From Phytohabitans houttuyneae (lineage in GTDB: Bacteria; Actinomycetota; Actinomycetes; Mycobacteriales; Micromonosporaceae), in assembly GCF_011764425.1 (NCBI RefSeq), contig NZ_BLPF01000001.1, forward strand, positions 983,001 through 1,047,000: 64,000 nt of DNA. Reading direction: 5' to 3'. The position numbers and the translations under genes are program-made. The notes under the pieces were generated by a model, which saw only the letters and a list, made by a program, of their open reading frames with translations, ran no database searches and was not told the DNA's origin. Below, in pieces: positions 44,913 to 53,227 of this stretch; within the stretch, counting starts at the first letter, position 1, and each line of letters begins with the position of its first letter.

Positions 44913-46415
44913 TCAGGAGGCGACCGCGGCCCACTTCTTCTTGGCGTTCTTCCAGGTGGAGGAGTTGATTTCGCTCCAGGCGCGACTGCGCATCTCCTCG
45001 AGGACGTCCGGGGGCACGAGGGTGCCGCTCATGTTCGCGTTGTAGATGTTCATCGTGTCCGGGTCGAAGTCCTCGCTGATGTGACCGCCGGCGACCGCCT
45101 GGTCGAAGAGCGGGGAGCCGGGCAGCGGCACGACGAGGAAGAAGTTCGCGGCGTCCAGGCCGTACGACACGTGCTCGCGGGCGAGGTCCAGCGTGCGTTC
45201 GATCTCCTCGAGCGTCTCGTCCGGGTACCCCATCATGTAGTTGCCGTAGATCTTGAAGCCGTACTCCTTCATCGCGATGATCAGGCCCTTGATGTCCGCC
45301 ATCTCGATGTTGAGCTTGTTGCTCGCGTACTTGCGCATGATGCGCAGGTTGCCCGTCTCGAACGGCATGTTGATCTGGGTGAAACCGGCGTTCGCCAGCG
45401 CCTCGAGGACCTCGTGGTCCGGCTTCCACTTCTTCAGCAGGTGGATGATGTTGATGCCGTTGAGGTCGCAGATGGTCACGCCGGCGCCCTGGATCTTGCG
45501 CAGCAGCCGCAGTCCCCGCCGCTTGTCGCCCAGCAGCGAGTCGTCCTCGATGAACACGTCGGTCACGCCGAGGCCCTTGAGCGTGTCGATCTCGGCCAGC
45601 ACCCGGTCGTCGGACTTGACGCGGAACTTGCCGATCGGGCCGCTCAGGCTGCCCTCCTGCTCGCCCGCGATGTGGCAGTACGCGCAGTGGAAGGGGCAGC
45701 CGAGCGAGGTCATCATCTGCGCGTACCGCAGCTCGACGCCGGGCTCGAACATGCCCGAGTGCGGCCGGGCGATCTTCCAGTACCGCGCGTTGGGCATCAG
45801 GTCCCAGGCGGGCATCGGCAGCTTGTCCAGGTCCCAGACGACGTCCTGCGCGCGGGCGGGGTTGGCCAGGATCCGGCCCTCGCCGGGCAGCGCGACCCCG
45901 TGTATCCCGCTGAAGTCGGGGTTCGGCGAGCGCCGGGCCGCGTCGACGATCTCGACGATCGCCTGCTCGCCCTCGGAAAGGGCGATCGCGTCGAACCCGG
46001 CCGCGAAGAAGCGCGGCATGCGCGACCGCGCGTTCACGCCGCCGGTGATGAGGAGCTTCTCGGGGTACGCCGCGCGGATCAGCCGCGCGCAGTGCAGGAC
46101 CATCGTCTCCTGGTCCGTGAAGATCGAGGTGATGCCGACGATGTCGTAGTCGGCGGCGACCTCGAGGATGCGCTCGTCGCTCACGCCGGTGCGCAGGAAG
46201 CCGCTGGGCAGTGGCACGGGCTTCGCGAACATCTCCTCCAGCGGGTCGCCGTCGCTGCCCACGCACGCGTCGAAGATCCGCACGTCGACGCCGTGCTCGC
46301 GCAGGGCGCCGGCGAGGTTGGGGTAGGCGAGCGACCCGTTCGGCTTGCACACCGCCCCCGGGGCGGTCTGGGCCGGCGGGTACAGGAGCAGCACGCGTAC
46401 ATCACGAAGACCCAT
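44913..46415 (-). CDS. Cobalamin-dependent radical SAM enzyme (copy 1)
   Basis: 500 residues from the ATG at 46415. N-terminal B12-binding Rossmann domain (about 1-155: VRVLLLYPPA, LREHGVDVRIFDA, YDIVGITSIFTDQ, LLITGGVNARSRMP) without a clear DxHxxG. Radical SAM core with C240-C244-C247 (GCPFHCAYC), then DVFIEDDSLLGDKRRGLRLLRKI and FETGNLRIMRKYASNKLN. Enzymes of this class often methylate unactivated carbons. A paralog lies at 60877. The cluster-motif -10 (TAGTCT) ends 7 nt before the ATG, a leaderless start. Confidence 0.88.
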   Translation of the reverse strand: MGLRDVRVLLLYPPAQTAPGAVCKPNGSLAYPNLAGALREHGVDVRIFDACVGSDGDPLEEMFAKPVPLPSGFLRTGVSDERILEVAADYDIVGITSIFTDQETMVLHCARLIRAAYPEKLLITGGVNARSRMPRFFAAGFDAIALSEGEQAIVEIVDAARRSPNPDFSGIHGVALPGEGRILANPARAQDVVWDLDKLPMPAWDLMPNARYWKIARPHSGMFEPGVELRYAQMMTSLGCPFHCAYCHIAGEQEGSLSGPIGKFRVKSDDRVLAEIDTLKGLGVTDVFIEDDSLLGDKRRGLRLLRKIQGAGVTICDLNGINIIHLLKKWKPDHEVLEALANAGFTQINMPFETGNLRIMRKYASNKLNIEMADIKGLIIAMKEYGFKIYGNYMMGYPDETLEEIERTLDLAREHVSYGLDAANFFLVVPLPGSPLFDQAVAGGHISEDFDPDTMNIYNANMSGTLVPPDVLEEMRSRAWSEINSSTWKNAKKKWAAVAS

Positions 46416-46425
46416 GCCCACAAGA

Positions 46426-46442
46426 CTATCTAATTTTCAAGC
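46426..46442 (-). promoter_or_regulatory. Cluster motif site 5 (GCTT-N9-ATAG, TAGTCT), leaderless promoter
   Basis: Minus strand; the -10-like TAGTCT (46428-46423) is 7 nt from the ATG of radical SAM gene 1. Perfect match in both boxes. Confidence 0.65.
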
Positions 46443-46457
46443 TATGGCAAGGGCGTC

Positions 46458-47039
46458 CTAGCGCAGCACATGACCGCTGCGGCCGTACGGCGGCCACTGT
46501 GGAATCCCCGCGTGCGAGGGGTCTCCGGTGTGGACGAACGCCGCGACCGTCCGGAGCACCCCGCCGGCCAGTGCGCCCGCCGCGGCGCCGTCGATGCCGG
46601 CGAGCATCGGCGCTTCCGCGAAGGCGGGCAGCGAGTCGAAAGCGTAGGCGGATTCGGCCGCGTCGCCCAGGAAGTTGTCGCAGATCCGCACGGCTCCGGC
46701 GTGGTCGGCGGCGCGGACCCGCTCGTCCACGGGTGCCCACGCGGCGGCCTCGTGCCGCGTGTACCCGAGCATCCGGCTCGCGACCGCACCGCTCGCGGCG
46801 GCGACCGGGTCTCGGACCGACGACGCTCGACAGGCGGCCGGCGGCTGTGGCGCGCCCGGCCCTCGGGTCGTCGCGTCCCGCACGCCGGACCACGGCGGCG
46901 GCTCCCGCGGCGCGGCGAAGCGCAGCGGTCCCACCGGCGCCGCGGCGTACGGGACGGCGAAGAACGCGGTGGTCGTGCCGGCCCGCCGGCCACGCACCGC
47001 GCCGCCCGCCGTGCGCACCACGACGTCCGAAGTGGACAT
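46458..47039 (-). pseudogene. Carboxylesterase type B with a large internal deletion
   Basis: 193 residues. The N-terminus is a clear type-B carboxylesterase start (VVVRTAGGAVRGRRAGTTTAFFAVPYAAAPVGPLRFAAPREPPPWSGVRDAT), and the C-terminus is the normal end (LAGGVLRTVAAFVHTGDPSHAGIPQWPPYG). The roughly 300 residues between them, with the nucleophile elbow GxSxG, Glu and His, are missing, though the frame is intact. It therefore cannot be an active esterase. It is kept in a three-gene operon, its ATG touching the stop of the EF-hand gene. It may be a scar or a small binding protein. Confidence 0.7.
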
Positions 47040-47527
47040 CAATCTCCGGTGCGGCGGTAGAAGTCCTCGATGTACTTCGTGAACGGCTCGCGGTCGAGGT
47101 AACCGTCGCCGTTTTCGTCCAGGCGCTGAAACGCCTCCAGGCTCGCGACCTGCGGATAGTCCGAGACCGACTGGGTGGTCATCCAGACCTGCAGCGAGAC
47201 CCGGCCCTCGCCGTCGGCGCCCATGTCGAAGACGGACACGGCCCACGGCATCGCGACCCGCTCCACGAAGTCCCAGTCGTCGTGCGCGGCCACCCAGTCG
47301 TCGAGGCTCACCACCTTGTCGCCGGCCTCGTCGATCCGGCCCGGAAGGTGCTGCCAAAGGCGGTTGGAGTGCGTGGTGATCGCGTACCACTGTGGACAGC
47401 CGGGAGCCACGTGCAGTGCCACGCACCAGCGCTGGTTGAGAAGGTCCAGATCGGACTGCCGGATCAGGCCGTCACCGTTGTGGTCGTACCGCTTGAAAAG
47501 CCCTTCGTACTCGGCCCTCGTGGCCAT
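47039..47527 (-). CDS. EF-hand calcium-binding protein (calerythrin-like)
   Basis: 162 residues with four EF-hand-like loops: DHNGDGLIRQSD near residue 15, DEAGDKVVSLDD near 66 (degenerate), DMGADGEGRVSL near 100, and DENGDGYLDREP near 138. Loops 1 and 4 are complete canonical Ca2+ loops. The size and order resemble calerythrin of Saccharopolyspora. Probably a cytoplasmic Ca buffer or sensor. It starts 3 nt after the START-domain gene. Confidence 0.88.
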   Translation of the reverse strand: MATRAEYEGLFKRYDHNGDGLIRQSDLDLLNQRWCVALHVAPGCPQWYAITTHSNRLWQHLPGRIDEAGDKVVSLDDWVAAHDDWDFVERVAMPWAVSVFDMGADGEGRVSLQVWMTTQSVSDYPQVASLEAFQRLDENGDGYLDREPFTKYIEDFYRRTGD

Positions 47528-47530
47528 GGG

Positions 47531-48001
47531 TCACCCTCCAAACCGGTTGCCGATGCGCTCCGCCACCACTGGCAGCAGGCGCCGCTCCAGCAGGTCGCGC
47601 CAGGCCGACTCGTGGCCGGCTCTCGTCTCGTCGTCGGGAAAGCCGCTGTGGGTGAGGCGCTGCGCGCTGCCGTCGCCGTCCGGCCACAGCTCGACCCGGA
47701 GCACGGTCTCGTGCCCGCGGGTGCCGGCCTCGTTGACCCAGGTCAGCACCAGCAGCCGGTCGCGCTCGACGCCGAGGAAGCGCCCGTAGTGCGGATGGCG
47801 CCGTCCATCGTGGAACGTCTCGAAGAAGTACGGCGCGTTGACCTCGGGGGTCAGCACCATCGCGCCCGGCTCGGCGAACCAGCGGTCGAAGCCCGCCGTC
47901 CAGGCGTGGAAGAGCACCGGCGGCGGTGCGGGGAACGTGCGCTCGACGACCAGCTCGTGCGGCCGGGCCGACAGGTCCGGCGGGCAGATCGGCTCAGTCA
48001 A
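47531..48001 (-). CDS. AHSA1/START-domain (SRPBCC) protein
   Basis: 156 residues from a TTG with GGAGG 7 nt upstream. HELVVERTFPAPPPVLFHAWTAGFDRWFAEPGAMVLTPEVNAPYFFETFHDGRRHPHYGRFL and a C-terminal helix AWRDLLERRLLPVVAERIG give the AHSA1 fold. The calicheamicin self-resistance proteins CalC, CalU16 and CalU19 have this fold, which makes a protective role possible, but AHSA1 proteins are common and no specific residue match can be claimed. First gene of a three-gene operon, divergent from the glycosyltransferase. Confidence 0.8.
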   Translation of the reverse strand: MTEPICPPDLSARPHELVVERTFPAPPPVLFHAWTAGFDRWFAEPGAMVLTPEVNAPYFFETFHDGRRHPHYGRFLGVERDRLLVLTWVNEAGTRGHETVLRVELWPDGDGSAQRLTHSGFPDDETRAGHESAWRDLLERRLLPVVAERIGNRFGG

Positions 48002-48025
48002 GGCGGCGCCTCCAGGTATATGAGC

Positions 48026-48042
48026 ACTTGCAATTGATATAG
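48026..48042 (+). promoter_or_regulatory. Cluster motif site 6 (ACTT-N9-ATAG, TAGTAA)
   Basis: In the 117-bp divergent region between the START-domain gene and the glycosyltransferase; reads toward the glycosyltransferase, leaving about 65 nt of leader. Confidence 0.5.
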
Positions 48043-48118
48043 TAATGTAGATCCTGCTCGCACGGAACACCGGCCGGGCCCGAGAGCGCCGGCCACGGTC
48101 TGCCGAGAGGATCCCGCG

Positions 48119-49267
48119 ATGCGCGTGCTGCTGACCTCCGTCCCCGCAGTCGGACACTTCTTCCCCCTCGTCCCGCTGGCGCACGCGTTCCGCGCCGCCG
48201 GGCACGAGGTGCTCGTGGCGCTCGCCGAGCACCCCGAGTGGGCCGCCAGCGCCGGCCTGCCGGTCGTCGACCCCGCACCGGGCTACGAGGCGGTGGCCCT
48301 CGCGATGGGGACCCTCGAAGCGGACCCGGCATTCCGCGACGAGTGGTTCAAGCCGATCGGACCGGACCGCGACATCTCCCCGCGGGCGAAGATGTTCGCC
48401 GGCTTCAACGGCCCGCTCGTCGCCGGCACGCTGGAGCTCGCCGAGCAGTGGAAGCCGCACCTGGTGGTGCACGAGCAGACCACGAGCGTCGGCGCGATGG
48501 TGGCGGCGAAGCTCGGCGTGCCGGCCGTGCAGCGCAACATCGGGCCGGTCGTCACCAACAACACCCACCGGCTCACCGCCGAGCTGCTGGCCGATCTCAA
48601 CGAGAAGTACGACATCCCGCCGGTGCCGGCGACCGCGGAGATCGTCGAGCTGCTGCCGCCGAGCATGCTGACCGCGCCGGCCGAGGGCATCTTCATGGGC
48701 GGCGCGCCGTACAACGGCGGTGGCCTGCTCGGCCACAGCCTGCCGCGCCGCTCGGAGCGGCCGCAGGTCGTGCTCTCGATGGGCGGCGGCTTCTCGGCGC
48801 GGTTCTTCGGCCTCGGCGCGATGCACCCGCTGCTCGCCTCCGCCGCCGAGGTCGACGCGGACTTCGTGCTGGCGCTCGGCAGCGCCGACATCAGCAGCCT
48901 CGGCACGCTCCCGCCGAACGTGCGGCCCAGCGGCTGGATCCCCTTCGGCGAGCTGTTCCGCACCTGCACGGCCGTCGTGCACCACGGCGGCGGCAGCACC
49001 GCTCTCGCCGCGATCGACGCGGGCATCCCCCAGCTCGTCGCGCTCGACCCGATGGACGTGGGTTCCGGCCCGCTGGCCGCGTCGGTGCAGGAGCGCGGGG
49101 TGGGCCTGGTGGCCGCGCCCGACGACGTGACCCCGGCTGTGCTGGAGCGCCTGATCGGCGACGACACCCTCCGCACGGCCACTGCCGAGGTCCGCATGGA
49201 GATCGCCGCCCTCCCCTCGCCCTCCCAGGTCGCCACCCGCCTCGCCGACCTGGCCGCGCGCATCTGA
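48119..49267 (+). CDS. Glycosyltransferase, GT1 family (macrolide/antibiotic type)
   Basis: 382 residues, ATG with GAGAGG 8 nt upstream. GT-B fold: MRVLLTSVPAVGHFFPLVPLAHAFRAAGHEVLVA, HEQTTSVGAMVAAKLGVP, and the donor-site block WIPFGELFRTCTAVVHHGGGSTALAAIDAGIPQLVALDPMDVGSG. Transfers an NDP-activated deoxysugar to the cluster aglycone. It is the only glycosyltransferase in the window, although the sugar genes suggest more than one sugar, so others may lie beyond the edge. No DesVIII-type P450-like helper is next to it. Confidence 0.9.
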   Translation: MRVLLTSVPAVGHFFPLVPLAHAFRAAGHEVLVALAEHPEWAASAGLPVVDPAPGYEAVALAMGTLEADPAFRDEWFKPIGPDRDISPRAKMFAGFNGPLVAGTLELAEQWKPHLVVHEQTTSVGAMVAAKLGVPAVQRNIGPVVTNNTHRLTAELLADLNEKYDIPPVPATAEIVELLPPSMLTAPAEGIFMGGAPYNGGGLLGHSLPRRSERPQVVLSMGGGFSARFFGLGAMHPLLASAAEVDADFVLALGSADISSLGTLPPNVRPSGWIPFGELFRTCTAVVHHGGGSTALAAIDAGIPQLVALDPMDVGSGPLAASVQERGVGLVAAPDDVTPAVLERLIGDDTLRTATAEVRMEIAALPSPSQVATRLADLAARI

Positions 49268-49283
49268 GCGCACACCCCCTAGG

Positions 49284-49347
49284 CGTTGATCAGGGACTTG
49301 GTGGAGCGAAACGCCGTACGGCACGCCCACCAAGTCCCTGATCAACG
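49284..49347. repeat. Palindromic intergenic element (GTTGATCAGG family), copy 2
   Basis: A 21-bp perfect stem: CGTTGATCAGGGACTTGGTGG (shown in part at 49284-49304) with its complement at 49327-49347, loop 22 nt. Same family as 11076-11142. Lies between two convergent genes, suggesting a bidirectional terminator. Confidence 0.75.
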
Positions 49348-49360
49348 GCATCAACGGGGT

Positions 49361-51061
49361 TCAGTCGGGTCCGTCCAGCCAGATGTTGGCGGCGTCCAGC
49401 CAGCGGTCGATCTGGGGCATGGGCATCGCGTTGCGGACGCGGGGGCTGGTCATGTGGGGGATCGTGGGCTCGCAGGCCAGGATGGGCACGATGGCCACGT
49501 CTTCCAGGACCTGGCGGTCGACCTGGTGCCACAGCTCCTCGGCGCGCGCGGGGTCGGGCTCAGCTAGGGCCTCCGAGATCAGCCGGTCGACCACCGGGTT
49601 GCGGTAGTCGCCGTAGTTGGCGGTACCGGCCGCGAAGTTGGACTGGAACATCGGCTGCACGTACGCGCGGCCGTTGTTGCCGAACCAGTCCGGCGTCCAC
49701 GCCGCCGCGGTGATGTCCCACTCCCCCGCCTCGGCCCTGGCCGGGTTCTGCAGCAGCCGGTAGTACTCGTCGGCCGAGCCGGCGAACACGAGCTCGACCG
49801 TGATCCCGACCGCCTCCAGGTCCTCCGCGTACGACTTGGCGATCGAGTCGTGCGGCGCGTCCTCGCGGTACAGGGCCTTCAGGGTGAGGCCGCCGGCGTA
49901 CCCCGCCTCCGCGAGCAGCTCCCGGGCGCGGCGCGGGTCGCCCCGGTCGCCGAGCGTGGGGTACCGGTCGTACTCGCGGTGCCCCACGTTCCCGTACGGG
50001 ATCGCGGTGTGCGCGGTGACCGTCACGGTGCCCACGTTCATCTCGTCGAGGAAGCGCACCATCGCGGCCTTGTCCACGGCGTACGCGATGGCCCGCCGCA
50101 CGTTCAGGTCGCGCACCGCGCCGCCCTGGTTCGGGCTGCGCATGTTGAACACGAGGTACGGGTTGAGCGCGTACCCGAGGTGCCGGTCGGCGTCGAGCAC
50201 CCGCCGGTCCGGGCTGATCACCGGCGCGCCCCAGGAAAGGTCGGCCGCGCCGCTGGCGATCTCCTGGCGCACCGCCTCGTCGCTGGCCCGGGCCATGCGC
50301 ACCTCGATACGCTCCACGTACTGGTGGCGGACCGGGTCGGTCTCCTGCCGCCAGGCCGGGTTGCGCTCCATCGTGAGCGAGCGCGCCGCCTCGTAGCCGG
50401 TCAGCCGGTACGGGCCGAGCGAGCGCAGGTTTCGGATCAGCTCGGGGCTGTCCGGCACGTACGCGTCGTACTCCACCGGCGCCGGCGACGCGAACATCAT
50501 CGCCAGGATGTTCAGCATGTCGTTGGCCGGCCGGACCAGGTCGATCACGAGCACGTCGTCGCCCTCGGCGGTGAGCCCGGAAATCTCGTGCCGGTTCTGG
50601 TAGTCGGCCAGCTCCTCGGCCGTCGCGGACCTGCCGTCGAAGGCGCGGCGGTACCCCTCGGCGAACTCCGCCATGCCGCGGATCGTGCTCGTGTAGTACG
50701 TGATCGCGCCGGCGCCGGCGATCGGGTTGCACATCCGCTTGAAGCCGCGCACGAAGTCCGCCGCCGTCACCGGACGCGGCGGGTCCGTGTCCCACAGCAC
50801 ACCCGGGCGCAGCCGGATCCGGTAGCGCCGGCCGTCCGGGCTGAGGCCGCCGCCCGCGACCGTCGGCACCTCGGCGGCGACGTCCGGCACCGGTACCAGG
50901 GCCGACTCGTCCAATGTGGTCCGATAGCTGAACAGCTGCCGGGTGAACAGCCGGGTGATCTGGTGCGAGAACGCGTAGTACGCGCACGCCGGGTCCACGT
51001 GGTCCATGCCACCGGGGCCGTAGTAGCGCAGGGTGCCGCCGTACCGCGGGTCCGTACCCAT
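49361..51061 (-). CDS. Oligopeptide/nickel-type ABC substrate-binding protein (SBP family 5) without a signal peptide
   Basis: 566 residues. SBP_bac_5 fold: GGTLRYYGPGGMDHVDPACAYY, SPDGRRYRIRLRPGVLWDTDPPRPVTAADFVRGFKRMC, NMRSPNQGGAVRDLNVRRAIAYAVDKAAMVRFL and WDITAAAWTPDWFGNNGRAYVQPMF. The N-terminus starts directly MGTDPRYGG, with no signal sequence or lipobox, and no permease or ATPase genes are near. It may bind a cluster metabolite inside the cell or be exported by another route. Third gene in an operon with the HDIFGH protein and the SufS-like enzyme. Confidence 0.85.
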   Translation of the reverse strand: MGTDPRYGGTLRYYGPGGMDHVDPACAYYAFSHQITRLFTRQLFSYRTTLDESALVPVPDVAAEVPTVAGGGLSPDGRRYRIRLRPGVLWDTDPPRPVTAADFVRGFKRMCNPIAGAGAITYYTSTIRGMAEFAEGYRRAFDGRSATAEELADYQNRHEISGLTAEGDDVLVIDLVRPANDMLNILAMMFASPAPVEYDAYVPDSPELIRNLRSLGPYRLTGYEAARSLTMERNPAWRQETDPVRHQYVERIEVRMARASDEAVRQEIASGAADLSWGAPVISPDRRVLDADRHLGYALNPYLVFNMRSPNQGGAVRDLNVRRAIAYAVDKAAMVRFLDEMNVGTVTVTAHTAIPYGNVGHREYDRYPTLGDRGDPRRARELLAEAGYAGGLTLKALYREDAPHDSIAKSYAEDLEAVGITVELVFAGSADEYYRLLQNPARAEAGEWDITAAAWTPDWFGNNGRAYVQPMFQSNFAAGTANYGDYRNPVVDRLISEALAEPDPARAEELWHQVDRQVLEDVAIVPILACEPTIPHMTSPRVRNAMPMPQIDRWLDAANIWLDGPD

Positions 51062-51076
51062 CGTCGTCGCCTCCGG

Positions 51077-52333
51077 TCAGAGGAATCGCTCGGTCGGGTG
51101 CTCGTGCGTCCAGAAGCCGGGCTCCACGGTACGCAGCGCGTCCCGCACCTGCCGCATCTCGGCCTCGGTGTTGTAGACGGCGAAGGACATCCGCACGGTG
51201 CCCACCAGACCGAGCTCGTCGACGAACGTGTTGGCGCACTGCACGCCGCTGCGCACCGCGATGCCGAACTTGTCCAGGTGACCGCCGACGTCGTACGGGT
51301 GGATGCCCGGCATGGTGATCGAGACGATGCCGGCCGGGTCGCCCGCGGGGTCGCCGAGTACCTGTACCGCGGGCAGCTCGGTGAGCAGCTCGACCGCGGT
51401 GCGCACGAGCGCGTCGTTGTGCGCCTGGACGTTCTGCCAGCCGAGCTTCTCGACGTATTCGAGGGCGGCGGCGAGGCCCACCGCGGCGGCCACGTTCGGC
51501 GTGCCGGCTTCGAGGCGGGCGGGCACCGGCACGTACTTCACCGGCGCGGTGTGCGTCACGCCCTTCACGGTGCCGCCGCCGACCTGGTACGGCTCCAGCT
51601 CGCTGAGCAGCTCGCGGCGGCCGTAGAGCACGCCGATGCCCATCGGGCCGTACACCTTGTGGCCGGAGAAGACGTAGAAGTCGGCGCCGACGTCGCGCAG
51701 GTCGACCTGCCAGTGCGGCACGGCCTGCGCACCGTCCACCACGACCGGTACGCCGTGCCGGTGTGACTCGGCGACCAGCTCGCGGATCGGGTTCACGGTG
51801 CCGAGGACGTTGGAGACGTGGGTGAGGGCGACGAGTCGCACCCGCTCGTCCAGCGCGGCCGCCAGCCGCGCCGGGGAGATCCGGCCGGTCGCGTCCCCGG
51901 AGACCACGACGAGCTCGGCGCCGGTCGTCTCGCAGAGCCGCCGCCAGGGCAGGAGGTTGGAGTTGTGCTCCATCCCGCTGACCACGACCCGGTCCCCCTC
52001 GTGCACCACCGAGCGGCCGAACGTGTCGGCGACGAGGTTGAGGGCGGCGGTGGTGCCGGGCGTGAAGACGATCTCGTCCGCGTGCTCGGCGTTGAGCGCA
52101 CGCTGCACGACCCCGCGGCTGTGCTCGTACGCGTCCGTCGCGGCGAAGCTCAGCCGGTAGTACCCGCGGCCGATGTTGCTGTTGGTCGTCTCGTAGTAGT
52201 CCCGCATCGCGTCCAGCACCGCGACCGGCTTCTGCGTGGTCGCCGCGTTGTCCAGGTACACCAGCGGCCTGCCGTCGATCCGGCGGCGCAGGATGGGGAA
52301 GTCGTCGCGGATCGAATCGTCCAGTGTGGACAT
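51077..52333 (-). CDS. SufS-like cysteine desulfurase / class V aminotransferase
   Basis: 418 residues. PLP fold type I class V: YLDNAATTQKP, SGMEHNSNLLPWRRLCE, VDGAQAVPHWQVDLRDVGADFYVFSGHKVYGPMGIGVLYG with Lys226, and RSGVQCAN with Cys366 at the position of the SufS active-site cysteine. No SufBCDU genes are adjacent, so iron-sulfur assembly is unlikely. It could supply sulfur for the natural product or assist the radical SAM enzymes. 9 nt behind the HDIFGH gene. Confidence 0.87.
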   Translation of the reverse strand: MSTLDDSIRDDFPILRRRIDGRPLVYLDNAATTQKPVAVLDAMRDYYETTNSNIGRGYYRLSFAATDAYEHSRGVVQRALNAEHADEIVFTPGTTAALNLVADTFGRSVVHEGDRVVVSGMEHNSNLLPWRRLCETTGAELVVVSGDATGRISPARLAAALDERVRLVALTHVSNVLGTVNPIRELVAESHRHGVPVVVDGAQAVPHWQVDLRDVGADFYVFSGHKVYGPMGIGVLYGRRELLSELEPYQVGGGTVKGVTHTAPVKYVPVPARLEAGTPNVAAAVGLAAALEYVEKLGWQNVQAHNDALVRTAVELLTELPAVQVLGDPAGDPAGIVSITMPGIHPYDVGGHLDKFGIAVRSGVQCANTFVDELGLVGTVRMSFAVYNTEAEMRQVRDALRTVEPGFWTHEHPTERFL

Positions 52334-52342
52334 CGTGGTCCC

Positions 52343-53095
52343 CTATCCGTCGGTCGGGGCCGGCCCGGTGGCGACCCCGGCGAACATGCCTTTGAACTGA
52401 TCGAGGAAGAACCGCGGGAACTCGAAGACCTTCTGCTCCGGGTACCGCCGGTCGCCGTCCGTCAGGTGCGGGCCGAAGTAGTACCAGCAGATCTGCGCCA
52501 CCTGCTCGGTGAACAGCACCGGGTGCACGTCCTCGGAGTACATCTCCATGTGGCAGAAGGTGGCGCGGAACTCGCCGCGGGCGGAGAAGGAGTTGCCGTA
52601 CATGACGTGGCCGAAGATGTCGTGCACCGCCCGGAAGAGGTCGTTGTGCGCCAGCTCGACGCCGTCCACAGTGACGCCCGAGGGCTGCCGCAGCGGGTGG
52701 AAGCCGGGCGTCGGCGTCGACCCGTGGCCCTCGCTGGTCAGGTACACGTAGAGGGTGCCGGTCGCGCGGACCGACGCGCACAGCTCGGCCGAGCTGGCGT
52801 ACGGCTGGCCGGGCCGCAGCCAGGGCGCCACCCGCAGCCCCGCGTCGACGATCGCGTGAAACTGCCGCACGGTCTCCCACTTGAACCGGTCGTAGAGCTG
52901 GCTCAGCCGGGCGTCGTACGCCAGCGCCGGCCCCCGGTCGTACCACGCCGCGACGCGGCGGCAGTACCCCTCGTCCCAGCGTGGCACCGCGCCCGCCATC
53001 GGTCCCGCGGTGCGCCGGCCAGGGAACCACCGGTCGAGGTAAGCCTGCGCGAGCCGGGTCAGCACGATGTCCGGCGCCGCCTTCCCCGCATCCAT
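52343..53095 (-). CDS. Unknown protein with HDIFGH/GEFR metal-site pattern (putative non-heme iron enzyme)
   Basis: 250 residues, ATG with GGAG 5 nt upstream. The core is LAHNDLFRAVHDIFGHVMYGNSFSARGEFRATFCHMEMYSED. H158 and H163 in HDIFGH and E175 recall the 2-His-1-carboxylate set of aromatic amino acid hydroxylases, but overall similarity to those is not evident. Proteins with VHDIFGH are known as unannotated phage and bacterial proteins. The N-terminal third is helical. First gene of an operon with the SufS-like enzyme and the SBP, preceded by cluster-motif site 7. Confidence 0.6.
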   Translation of the reverse strand: MDAGKAAPDIVLTRLAQAYLDRWFPGRRTAGPMAGAVPRWDEGYCRRVAAWYDRGPALAYDARLSQLYDRFKWETVRQFHAIVDAGLRVAPWLRPGQPYASSAELCASVRATGTLYVYLTSEGHGSTPTPGFHPLRQPSGVTVDGVELAHNDLFRAVHDIFGHVMYGNSFSARGEFRATFCHMEMYSEDVHPVLFTEQVAQICWYYFGPHLTDGDRRYPEQKVFEFPRFFLDQFKGMFAGVATGPAPTDG

Positions 53096-53121
53096 GTCCG
53101 CTCCAGACCGCTACAGGTTTG

Positions 53122-53138
53122 CTATATATCTTTCTAGC
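53122..53138 (-). promoter_or_regulatory. Cluster motif site 7 (GCTA-N9-ATAG, TAGCAA)
   Basis: Minus strand; it is also a perfect inverted repeat TTGCTA-N10-TAGCAA. About 23 nt of leader with an SD precede the ATG at 53095. Confidence 0.6.
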
Positions 53139-53173
53139 AACTCAAGCCGCTCACGTCCATCGGAGACTCGTCC

Positions 53174-53190
53174 GCTTCACTTCGATATAG
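53174..53190 (+). promoter_or_regulatory. Cluster motif site 8 (GCTT-N9-ATAG, TAGTTA)
   Basis: Plus strand, pointing to the methyltransferase at 53228; both boxes match exactly. Back to back with site 7. Confidence 0.6.
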
Positions 53191-53227
53191 TTATGCCGAT
53201 TGCCAGGATTCGAGCGAGGGGGCCGCC

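Noticed and set aside
51077-52333. Housekeeping iron-sulfur assembly (suf) locus
   Set aside because: Only a SufS-like gene is present; sufB, sufC, sufD and sufU are absent and the operon mates are unrelated.
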